Assembly (NCBI GenBank): GCA_030019105.1
Contig: JASEGY010000115.1
Location: 1 to 7,941, forward strand
DNA: 7,941 nt
DNA from: a bacterium
GTDB lineage: Bacteria; UBA9089; JASEGY01
Direction of reading: 5' to 3'
Shown: positions 1 to 5,626 of the stretch, one piece after another
How positions within the stretch are numbered: position 1 is the first letter of the stretch
How the letters are laid out: every line of letters begins with the position of its first letter
Made by a program: the position numbers and the translations under genes
Notes under the pieces: generated by a model
Seen by the model: only the letters and a program-made list of their open reading frames with translations
What the model was told of the DNA's origin: nothing
Database searches by the model: none

Positions 1-85
1 CATCGTTTCGGCCAGTTAGACTTGCAACCTTACCTTCCCGAAAGCTTCAAGCTTTTGGGAAGGTGCGCTATTGGCCCAAACGATG
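1..85. repeat. 85-bp nested inverted repeat (hairpin or cruciform element)
   Basis: Bases 1-14 (CATCGTTTCGGCCA) pair with 72-85 (TGGCCCAAACGATG) with one mismatch. Inside this, bases 32-47 pair with 49-64 around a one-base centre at 48, with all 16 positions pairing apart from one G-T. The result is two stacked stems separated by unpaired arms of 17 and 7 bases. No T-tract follows on either strand, so it is not a textbook intrinsic terminator. It could be a small palindromic or MITE-like repeat, or the end of a larger element cut by the window edge. It lies downstream of the CRISPR transcript (minus strand), so a role in ending that transcript is possible but is inference. The following 86-138 stretch is non-coding, with short ACGG/CACGG reiterations (about 106-130) and a small CGGG/CCCG hairpin at 128-139. 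Confidence 0.6.
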
Positions 86-138
86 AACAATGCCTCTTCT
101 ACGAACACGGTAAACGGACACGGACAACGGGTTCTCCC

Positions 139-617
139 GTTTCAATCCCTTTATTCATCAGGTCTGGTTTCCTACGTTTAATAAAATTAATGATATGGCG
201 CAACAAATATTAGTTTCAATCCCTTTATTCATCAGGTCTGGTTTCCTACCGTAAATTTATTTATTTACCGCCCAGTGTTAAACTGTGTTTCAATCCCTTT
301 ATTCATCAGGTCTGGTTTCCTACCAAGCTGATGAGCGGTTTGCCAGCACTATAAGACTAAATGTTTCAATCCCTTTATTCATCAGGTCTGGTTTCCTACA
401 TAAAACCTCTAAATCAAGAAACGGTAGAAGAGTTGTTTCAATCCCTTTATTCATCAGGTCTGGTTTCCTACCGTATTTTGATCCTAAAAGGGGGAAAGGG
501 AGGAAAGTTTCAATCCCTTTATTCATCAGGTCTGGTTTCCTACTTATTATGAGGCTGCTTTCTTGTTCGGAAAAGATAAAGTTTCAATCCCTTTATTCAT
601 CAGGTCTGGTTTCCTAC
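139..617 (-). CRISPR. CRISPR array: 7 identical 37-bp repeats, 6 spacers
   Basis: Repeats lie at 139-175, 213-249, 287-323, 363-399, 435-471, 507-543 and 581-617, with no differences among copies by eye. Spacers are 176-212 (37), 250-286 (37), 324-362 (39), 400-434 (35), 472-506 (35) and 544-580 (37); all differ. On the plus strand the repeat starts GTTTCAATCCC and ends GGTTTCCTAC, so on the minus strand it ends ATTGAAAC, the conserved 8-base tag left at the crRNA 5' end in type I and III systems. That orients transcription to the minus strand, with the leader at 618 and above and the newest spacer at 544-580. The 35-39 base spacer lengths suit a type III system, and the adjacent type III genes read the same way into the array. 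The leader-distal repeat (139-175) is not decayed, so the array is either short and young or recently trimmed. Confidence 0.98.
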
Positions 618-963
618 AGCCCCCCTCTCAAACCCAGCAACCATGCGGATTGAAAAGGGCATTTCCGAGAACCTACCAATCCGGAGGTAATTCTCTCCCA
701 ATTTTTCCTCAAACAAGTCCATTTTTTTCTTCCAACATATCATTCTCCCTTGATTTTACTGGGTTTTTCTCGACGGTACAATTCTTGCGAGAACCTACCC
801 CTAAATATTCAGTTTTCAAAGATCTGCCGCAAAGTTATGTAAACTTAAACCAAAGCCATTTAAATCAACGCTCCACCCAAAAGCTAAATCGAGAAGGGAT
901 ACTTGAATGACAAATCCAGCCTGGCGCCTGGCCAGTCCGGGCTAAAGAAAGATAAAAATCACC
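618..963 (-). promoter_or_regulatory. CRISPR leader region between type III operon and array
   Basis: This 346-bp stretch has no credible gene. It is AT-rich with A/T runs and sits on the minus-strand upstream side of the first repeat, as a leader should. Two exact copies of the 12-mer CGAGAACCTACC (minus strand GGTAGGTTCTCG) lie at 666-677 and 788-799, 122 bp apart. The second follows a minus-strand TTTGAAAACTGAATATT stretch (about 803-819). The duplicated motif may be an integration or transcription signal; that is inference. At 918-943, close to the end of the cas operon, an imperfect stem (AGCCTGG with CCGGGCT) could form but has no T-tract. An open frame across 563-910 on the plus strand only reads through repeat and leader and is not a gene. 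Confidence 0.75.
753..781 (-). promoter_or_regulatory. Candidate sigma-70-type promoter for the CRISPR transcript
   Basis: On the minus strand TTGTAC (781-776) is followed after 17 bases by TAAAAT (758-753). The -10 box matches TATAAT at five of six positions and the spacing is ideal; the -35 box is weak (only TTG fits). Transcription would start near 746, about 130 bases before the first repeat. The call rests on position and spacing only. Confidence 0.35.
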
Positions 964-1293
964 TCAGTATCTTTTCAATAATCTAGAGGCCCAGGCAAAG
1001 AGATAAACAAGCTCTTCTGGGGAGTATTTAGCATCATCGAGATAGGAGATGAGGTTACTTTTTATAGCCTCCCAATATTTAAGGGTTTTTTCACTCCTTT
1101 TGGGTGGTGTCCCAGAGAGAAGTTGTTTGAAATTATCCACATTCTTCTTTTTAATAAAGAAATTAACTGCCGCCCTGAGTTCACTTTCACCACCAGTTTT
1201 GGAGTCCGGTGAGGAAAGTTTCGTAGATAGCTTAGCAGCTAAATTGCGAGCCTCTATGGAGAGTTCATCCTTTCTCTGATCGCTGATTGCCAT
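964..1293 (-). CDS. Type III CRISPR small subunit (Csm2/Cmr5-like, gr11 type)
   Basis: This 109-residue protein is almost entirely helical in character, with no signal peptide or membrane segment. Its C-terminus (SPEELVYLFAWASRLLKRY) resembles the ending of the small subunits found in III-D and related loci, where a final helix carries a GW/AW..RL.RY pattern. Such subunits line the groove of the effector filament and bind the crRNA-target duplex without catalysing anything. The ATG at 1293 is preceded at good distance by GGAGGAAG and overlaps the 3' end of the upstream RAMP gene by 29 bases in another frame, which suggests translational coupling. It is the last gene before the CRISPR leader. 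The family call depends on size, helical nature, the C-terminal motif and operon position; another small CRISPR-linked helical protein is possible. Confidence 0.65.
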   Translation of the reverse strand: MAISDQRKDELSIEARNLAAKLSTKLSSPDSKTGGESELRAAVNFFIKKKNVDNFKQLLSGTPPKRSEKTLKYWEAIKSNLISYLDDAKYSPEELVYLFAWASRLLKRY

Positions 1294-2191
1294 TGGCTTC
1301 TTCCTCCAATTTCAGATAAGACATTAGCCTTTTACGGTTTTTTTCTATCTCTCCGTTGACATTATGCTTTTCACCCCAACCAACAAGATATTCAAGAACC
1401 ATATCATCTATTTTATTCTCATCAATAGCTTTAGGAGAGTCTCCGAGCAACTCTCTTCCGATAGAATACTTCCCCTCTACAATATCTATTCTAACTGTTC
1501 CCAACCCCTTATCCTTTTTCCCTCCTACTTTGACCGGAAAACGATAGCTGGGCGAAATACCCATAGAGAGAAGAAGCAGACCCAATTCCCAGTCTTCAAG
1601 GTTGACGAATCGAATTTTTCCTTCGAAAACTGTATTAGGTGGAATTACCTCTATCCTCTCTTCACCTTCCTGAATTTGGGGAATGGGCTGATAAAATTTA
1701 CGTCCTTCTTTAACCTTAACCGCTGGCCAGCTTGGCTCAACAGAAAACATCTTACAGGGGTGACTACCCTTATCTTGAAGCGCAGCATCAAAGACAGATA
1801 TCCGGCCAAGATAACCAGCCGCTCCAAATATGCAACAGGCAGGACACAGCTTACATTTATCCTCCTCCTTCTCCTCCCTTTTTTCACTACATTTGCATTC
1901 ATTACCACCAAGACAGGAAGGAGAAAGGGCTTCGGCTATACTTCTAATTACCCCTTTTAATGAGGAGCCTGGAATGACCGGGAAACCATTGACTTCTCTA
2001 ACAAAACAGGAATAGATATTGCTCCCTTCCATGTCGATATCTCCACTGCCCACAAAGACAGGGGTTAAGGTAGTAAGCGTTATGGAAAGGAAACCGCAAT
2101 ATTGGCTAAAGTTAAAGTTATCGTGGGGCACTATGGGGAGTTTCGTTTCCGCTGTGGTTGGGATTATATCTATCGAAAAGTAATCCGGCAT
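1265..2191 (-). CDS. RAMP superfamily type III effector subunit (Csm3/Cmr4-like, Cys-rich)
   Basis: This 308-residue protein has the marks of a Cas7-type RAMP backbone subunit: LTTLTPVFVGSG (residues 39-50), the PVIPGSSLKGVIRS signature (71-84), CPACCIFG followed by YLGRISVFDA (116-136), and a glycine loop GGKKDKGLGTV (223-233). Seven cysteines between 93 and 120 (C93, C99, C101, C113, C116, C119, C120) surround a highly charged insertion and probably bind zinc. Cas7-type subunits polymerise along the crRNA; the Csm3 kind cuts target RNA with an Asp about 14 residues before the IPGSSLKG motif. Here that neighbourhood reads IYSCFVRE without Asp, so this copy may be non-cleaving (inference). 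The start with HD and TLTP..IGSG resembles III-D-associated RAMPs of the TIGR03986 kind, but I cannot confirm the subfamily. AGGAGG at 2205-2200 supports the ATG at 2191; the gap to csx19 is 12 bases. The C-terminal ~60 residues are a charged helical tail. Confidence 0.88.
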   Translation of the reverse strand: MPDYFSIDIIPTTAETKLPIVPHDNFNFSQYCGFLSITLTTLTPVFVGSGDIDMEGSNIYSCFVREVNGFPVIPGSSLKGVIRSIAEALSPSCLGGNECKCSEKREEKEEDKCKLCPACCIFGAAGYLGRISVFDAALQDKGSHPCKMFSVEPSWPAVKVKEGRKFYQPIPQIQEGEERIEVIPPNTVFEGKIRFVNLEDWELGLLLLSMGISPSYRFPVKVGGKKDKGLGTVRIDIVEGKYSIGRELLGDSPKAIDENKIDDMVLEYLVGWGEKHNVNGEIEKNRKRLMSYLKLEEEANGNQRSEKG

Positions 2192-2203
2192 AACCTTAAC
2201 CTC

Positions 2204-2620
2204 CTACAAAAATTTAACAAACCGCTGAAATATCTTTTGTCCTCTCTGAAGGTATATGTGTGTTTGCATCTTCTGGTGGTTGCCTCTAATCTGCTGCAGG
2301 CCAGGGAAGGCGGTGGTATCCTGGTCTAAAAGCACTGTGGCGGGAATAACTTCGTATTCACCATCCTCTTGCTCGGATAGAAGGAGTCCTGTCTGACCGT
2401 CCCAGAATACCTCCCAGCTCTTACTGAAGGCCCTGAACCTGAAAGCCCCGTTATAAGCGGCATGGGCAATCTTTATTTCTTCGATGGCCTTAGAAAACTC
2501 TCCCTCTCCAACCAGGAGACCTTTGTTCCAGTCTTCGATCAGCCAGCAGCCAGTATCTTCTTTTCTAATCTTTTCAACGGCTTCCTGATAAGAACTCAAA
2601 CGCTCAATGTTTCCTTTCAT
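2204..2620 (-). CDS. csx19: Csx19-like type III-D CRISPR protein
   Basis: From the ATG at 2620 the product has 138 residues, soluble, with no signal peptide. It fits the Csx19 (TIGR03984) pattern: an early Trp-Leu-Ile stretch (CWLIEDWNKGLLVGEG), a central FRAFSKSWEVFWDG segment matching the family's RlFg..gE...Wr signature, and an ending IYLQRGQKIFQRFVKFL matching its Y-l-...-Rfv tail. Csx19 is a marker of type III-D effector modules; its role is not well defined, but it belongs to the complex. A longer frame to an ATG at 2650 exists, but 2620 is preferred: AGGAGG lies nine bases upstream, and the csx7 stop and this start share one base (TAATG), the arrangement of tightly coupled genes. The assignment is from motif memory; the protein is shorter than I would expect for the family. 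Confidence 0.65.
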   Translation of the reverse strand: MKGNIERLSSYQEAVEKIRKEDTGCWLIEDWNKGLLVGEGEFSKAIEEIKIAHAAYNGAFRFRAFSKSWEVFWDGQTGLLLSEQEDGEYEVIPATVLLDQDTTAFPGLQQIRGNHQKMQTHIYLQRGQKIFQRFVKFL

Positions 2621-3549
2621 TACTTGTCTCCTCCTGTAAGCTTCTGCCAATTTTCGCTTTTCAAGAGAGTGGAAAGAAAACCAGGCCCGTTGGTAGAAAC
2701 ATAGGAAATGCCAAGAGGAATGGAACTTTCCTCAAAATCATCTGCACTTACAGAGTCCCCCTCAATCAAACCATATCTGCCGGTTCTGTCCTTATCCAGT
2801 TGACCAAGGCCATTTATCTTTTTTTTACTGGCAAGCTGATCGTAGTTATTGATCTCTATCTTAGCAATCCGGAGGCTTACCTCTCCCAGTCCTCTTGACT
2901 TGCCAAACCCAAGCTGTTGATAGCCCTCGTCGATATGCTGGAGTGTAAGGCCAATCAAGGCAAGCTGCCATATCTGGAAATTGCGCATCAGTATCTCACC
3001 GTAAAAGGTCCCGGCAGTAACCACCTCCAGGTCGAATAATCCCGTTTTTTTACCGGCACCCGTTTGCCTATCAATGGCCACGCATGTCCTGACATCGGTT
3101 TTGATCTTGCTCAGGCTTTCTTTCCGAGTATCCTCATCCATCTCCCATTTCCAGGGATAGGCATCAGCTATGCGGGTGTGGCTGCTGAGGCTTGTTGAGC
3201 CAAAGGTGCGGCAGGCATAGCAGTGAAGGGCATAGGGGAAAACTGATGGTAGTTGCCGGCTGGTTTTGCCTTCTACGAATCTTTTTATCTCTTCCTGTCG
3301 GGGTAAAGAAGGTGGAGTTCCTCTTTGCCTCTCAGATTTTTGGAGGGCTTTAACATAGTCTTCGTAGACTTTGGCGTCTTTATTGCAGGGGGCTACTAAG
3401 GGATTACAAGCTTGCGACTTCAACGTCTTCAAGACTCGCTCACTATAACTTCTAACTACCCCCTTCAGACTGCTTCCTGGGATGAAGACAGTCTCGTCTA
3501 AAGCTGAATGTGTCCGCACAAATCGCATATCAGGAATAGTCGGATCCAT
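2620..3549 (-). CDS. csx7: Csx7-type RAMP protein, 5' end damaged or missing
   Basis: From the first usable ATG (3549) the product has 309 residues. It carries DPTIPDMRFVRT (residues 2-13), FIPGSSLKGVVRSYSER (22-38), YACRTFGS (111-118) with TRIADA behind it (125-130), and the RAMP glycine loop GFGKSRGLGEV (214-224). This combination is that of the SSO1426/Csx7 family (TIGR02581), a Csm3-like Cas7 subunit of type III-D-related effectors. Asp7 lies where Csm3 has its target-RNA-cleaving Asp, so this copy may be the cutting subunit (inference from motif alignment). The ATG at 3549 cannot be the ancestral start: the frame continues upstream to 3624 and encodes FEIAPRTPLLIKSGTEG, the beta-strand and LL-IKSG motif every RAMP needs before DPT-PDM. 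No ATG, GTG or TTG occurs there and a TAA closes it at 3625-3627. No Shine-Dalgarno precedes 3549. The gene is first in the surviving operon and overlaps csx19 by one base. It is probably 5'-truncated or frameshifted. Confidence 0.8.
   Translation of the reverse strand: MDPTIPDMRFVRTHSALDETVFIPGSSLKGVVRSYSERVLKTLKSQACNPLVAPCNKDAKVYEDYVKALQKSERQRGTPPSLPRQEEIKRFVEGKTSRQLPSVFPYALHCYACRTFGSTSLSSHTRIADAYPWKWEMDEDTRKESLSKIKTDVRTCVAIDRQTGAGKKTGLFDLEVVTAGTFYGEILMRNFQIWQLALIGLTLQHIDEGYQQLGFGKSRGLGEVSLRIAKIEINNYDQLASKKKINGLGQLDKDRTGRYGLIEGDSVSADDFEESSIPLGISYVSTNGPGFLSTLLKSENWQKLTGGDK
2630..2635 (-). promoter_or_regulatory. Ribosome binding site that decides the csx19 start
   Basis: AGGAGG on the minus strand sits nine bases before the ATG at 2620, inside the last codons of csx7. 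It lies downstream of the alternative ATG at 2650, which argues against the longer frame. Confidence 0.75.
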
Positions 3550-3624
3550 CCCTTCAGTCCCGGATTTGATGAGTAACGGTGTGCGAGGCGCTATCTCGAA
3601 GGCTATCCTGGCCGTATTATAGTA
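3550..3624 (-). pseudogene. Conserved csx7 N-terminal coding sequence without a start codon
   Basis: These 25 codons are in frame with csx7 and encode a recognisable RAMP N-terminus (NTARIAFEIAPRTPLLIKSG), but they are preceded directly by TAA (3627-3625). An ATG in another frame at 3638 (ATG TTG CCG GGT AAT) would enter this frame after a -1 shift near 3624, giving a start MLPGN before YYNTARIAF. A single-base loss is thus one explanation; truncation by rearrangement near the inverted-repeat element at 3678 is another. Confidence 0.6.
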
Positions 3625-3677
3625 TTACCCGGCAACATTTGCGTTACCCGCGAGAATTATGCGGTCTGAAAATTCTT

Positions 3678-3855
3678 AGGTTTATCGCTTTATTCCACAC
3701 CAGGATATATTATCCCCTGGGGGGAGGATAGGGTAGCTGAGGAACAACCCGAACGCCTTTCAGGCCACATACGGCGTATGTCCTCTGGAAGAGTTACTAC
3801 TTCCAGGGAAAAGGGTTAAAGATATATACGCTGGTGTGGTTAAAGCGATAAACCT
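3678..3855. mobile_element. MITE-like element of about 178 bp with ~25-bp terminal inverted repeats
   Basis: The left end (3678-3703, AGGTTTATCGCTTTATTCC then ACACCAG) and the reverse complement of the right end (3831-3855, AGGTTTATCGCTTTAACC then ACACCAG) agree at about 24 of 26 positions, with one gap and one mismatch. The arms continue imperfectly inward through ATATAT stretches. The interior has two more hairpins: ACATAC/GTATGT (3767-3781) and CTGGAAG/CTTCCAG (3785-3806). It has no coding capacity. I see no clear target duplication, so it may be old, or part of a structured intergenic repeat. GGAACAACC (3741-3749) inside it is complementary to GGTTGTTCC (3872-3880) just outside, so the structured unit may extend to about 3901. 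It lies 54 bp from the damaged end of the csx7 frame. Confidence 0.6.
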
Positions 3856-3860
3856 CCCTA

Positions 3861-3901
3861 AACAACCGTTAGGTTGTTCCGTTTGGTTGCGGCTTCGCCG
3901 C
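3861..3901. repeat. Two small hairpins upstream of the 3945 gene
   Basis: AACAACC (3861-3867) and GGTTGTT (3872-3878) form a 7-bp stem with a GTTA loop. GCGGC (3889-3893) and GCCGC (3897-3901) form a 5-bp stem with a TTC loop. Neither is followed by a T-tract. They fall in the probable 5' untranslated region of the 3945 gene. The second resembles the GCGGCTTCGCCGC hairpins often scattered as intergenic repeats. No clear promoter was found here. Confidence 0.45.
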
Positions 3902-3944
3902 GCTATGTCTAACTCAACCAACAATAAAGGAGGCTTAACTCATT

Positions 3945-5252
3945 ATGTTTAACCGATTCGTTATCTTCCTCTCTATTCTTTTGTTCAGCAGCCTGGTTCA
4001 TGCCGGTGGATTATCCGTCTCTCCGGGAGAGGTTGTTATTGAAAACCTCTCAATAGGCCAGTCCTATAATCTGACCAAAGAAAAGAGAATACCTGTCTCC
4101 GTTACCAACACCAGTGACTGGCCGGTTGAGCTTAAGATTGAGGCGATTGTCCCTACACCGGACGAGAAAAGGGAAGGATATGCTCCCATCCCTGATCCTT
4201 CCTGGCTAACGATAGACCGGAATCAATTCAGCCTGGAACCAGGAAGGAGTATCTCTACTGAGGTGACTATCTCCATCCCGGCTGATGAACAATATTTGGG
4301 CAAAAAGTATCAGGCCATTGTCTGGTCGCATACGGTCGGGGCAGGCATGATCCAGCTTGGCCTCAAGAGCCGGGTGCTTATCGAGATCAGTGATGAGCGG
4401 TCGGAGACAGCGGCAGAGGCGGAGACAGAAATAGCGGCAGAGCCAGAAGCAGCAGAAGAGATAGAGACAACGCCTTTGCCGATGGTCTACCTCTTTCAGG
4501 ATATCCCGGCCGGCAAGTCATACAAATTGGACTTCCCTTTTGGAAATCCTGGCCAGCCCGATACTTACAGCACATATTCCCTTTCGATTGAAAAGGCCGG
4601 TTTCACAGGATACCATTCCCTGCCTGATACAAACTGGGTCTTCCTGGAAAAAAGCCGGTTTGATTTTGACCCGGACACGATCAATATGGTCAAACTCAAC
4701 TTCAATATTCCGGCTGACAAGGCATATTACAACCAACACTGGGTGTTCGATCTTAAGGCCAGGCCAACAGCCATGGAAGATACTTCGCCGGTTGTCGTTA
4801 CTCACCGGCTTCTACTTGAAACCGAGGTCAGGGAGAAACTTCTGGGCCGGCCGGCCGGGTTGATGGGGGTTGAACCGGGCCGGATCGTATTGGATAACGT
4901 GCTCCCCGGAACAAGCCGGACAGCCACCTTAAGTGTCTACAACAATGATACTGGAGCCCACGACTATCAGATCACGCTGGTGATTCCCCAGGCGGACGAA
5001 AAGGAAGGGATTGCCTTTTCTCCTGGATATCAGGCGATTCCTGATCTGGCCTGGATTGCCCTCGATCAAGAAGAGATGAATATCGAAGGGAACGGGAGCA
5101 AGACTGTTACGGTGAAAGTTACTGTTCCTGAAGATAAGAGCGGAACTAATCAATGGTGGGAGGCTATTCTCATGGTAGAAAACGAAACCGGAGAAGTGAA
5201 TTTTTCCCGAATTCAGATAAGGAGGAATTCTTTACAATGGGAACTCAGGTAA
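3945..5252 (+). CDS. Secreted protein with three copies of an unrecognised beta-type domain
   Basis: The product has 435 residues and I do not recognise a named family. Residues 1-20 form a signal peptide (hydrophobic core IFLSILLFSSL, likely cleavage after VHA). Three related units follow, near 24-148, 180-297 and 307-430. Each has an opening strand, a GY..(I/L)PD..W landmark (78-87, 222-231, 361-370: GYAPIPDPSW, GYHSLPDTNW, GYQAIPDLAW), then an alternating strand pattern ending IPAD or VPED, and a Trp-bearing strand (IVW, HW, QWW). The pattern suggests Ig/fibronectin-like extracellular modules. An acidic Glu/Ala-rich linker at about 150-177 separates units 1 and 2. Unit 2 lacks the SPGEV/EPGRI opening of units 1 and 3. 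AAAGGAGG (3926-3933) supports the ATG at 3945. The last 16 bases overlap the next gene, and the final residues (NSLQWELR) read through that gene's ribosome binding site, so the natural C-terminus may have been altered. An export or surface role is inferred; there is no sorting motif or second membrane anchor. Confidence 0.85.
   Translation: MFNRFVIFLSILLFSSLVHAGGLSVSPGEVVIENLSIGQSYNLTKEKRIPVSVTNTSDWPVELKIEAIVPTPDEKREGYAPIPDPSWLTIDRNQFSLEPGRSISTEVTISIPADEQYLGKKYQAIVWSHTVGAGMIQLGLKSRVLIEISDERSETAAEAETEIAAEPEAAEEIETTPLPMVYLFQDIPAGKSYKLDFPFGNPGQPDTYSTYSLSIEKAGFTGYHSLPDTNWVFLEKSRFDFDPDTINMVKLNFNIPADKAYYNQHWVFDLKARPTAMEDTSPVVVTHRLLLETEVREKLLGRPAGLMGVEPGRIVLDNVLPGTSRTATLSVYNNDTGAHDYQITLVIPQADEKEGIAFSPGYQAIPDLAWIALDQEEMNIEGNGSKTVTVKVTVPEDKSGTNQWWEAILMVENETGEVNFSRIQIRRNSLQWELR
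5219..5225 (+). promoter_or_regulatory. Ribosome binding site that decides the 5237 start
   Basis: AAGGAGG lies 11 bases before the ATG at 5237. It argues against the longer frame from 5153, whose first 28 codons only shadow the overlapping secreted-protein gene. Confidence 0.7.
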
Positions 5253-5626
5253 CTCTTACGCTACCCAATGACCTTTACACACGTGCTGAACGATGGGCGA
5301 CGATTACTCGACGGGAACTCTCGGAAACACTAACCGATGTCTTGTCGGATGTGCTAAAGCCGATCTGTGCTGCACCCGACATGGAAAAGCCAGTTTCCAC
5401 CCTATCCGATCAGGAAGTTGTGACTTTGTCTAAACTGCAAATGGCGCCAACACAAGGTCGGCGGTTGGATAAATTGTTGGAAAAACAACGTGAAAGCGAA
5501 CTGGCTGATGAGGAACGCTCAAAATTGCTTGCCTTAATGCAGACTTACGAACAGTTATGGATACGTCAATCTGAGGCGCTGGCTGAGGCTGTCCGTCGTG
5601 GATTGCGGGAACCGTTAGGACCATGA
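5237..5626 (+). CDS. Ribbon-helix-helix-like protein paired with an HNH nuclease gene
   Basis: The product has 129 residues. Its N-terminus (TQVTLTLPNDLYTRAERWA then helix TRRELSETLTDVL) has the beta strand, first helix and second helix of a ribbon-helix-helix DNA-binding fold at about residues 3-41. The remainder (about 60-129) is charged and helical, with LSDQEVVTLSKLQM, RRLDKLLEKQRESEL and a final LAEAVRRGLREPLGP. In many bacteria a gene of this layout directly precedes a ~140-residue HNH endonuclease gene. Here the two overlap as ATGA (5623-5626), so they are translationally coupled. The antitoxin-like start suggests a regulatory or neutralising partner, but no toxin-antitoxin activity is established for this pair as far as I know. 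The start at 5237 overlaps the secreted-protein gene by 16 bases. Low-copy transfer of the pair as a unit is plausible, since neighbours on both sides are unrelated envelope genes. Confidence 0.75.
   Translation: MGTQVTLTLPNDLYTRAERWATITRRELSETLTDVLSDVLKPICAAPDMEKPVSTLSDQEVVTLSKLQMAPTQGRRLDKLLEKQRESELADEERSKLLALMQTYEQLWIRQSEALAEAVRRGLREPLGP

Noticed and set aside
285..653. Open frames on both strands across the array that encode repeated FQSLYSSGLVSY or IPLFIRSGFL peptides
   Set aside because: They are translations of the CRISPR repeats and spacers, not genes.
918..943. Possible terminator after the small-subunit gene
   Set aside because: The stem is short with a mismatch and has no following T-tract on the minus strand.
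1356..2015. Several plus-strand open frames of 60-200 codons
   Set aside because: They lie antisense to the Cys-rich RAMP gene, which has family motifs and a good ribosome binding site; their products have no recognisable features.
3616..3621. Perfect TATAAT on the minus strand as a promoter of the operon
   Set aside because: No -35 box at suitable distance, and the bases fall inside the conserved csx7 coding extension (codons Tyr-Asn), so chance is likely.
324..4402. An 11-base match (TGATGAGCGGT) between spacer 324-362 and the secreted-protein gene near 4392-4402
   Set aside because: Too short to be a protospacer; expected by chance at this scale.
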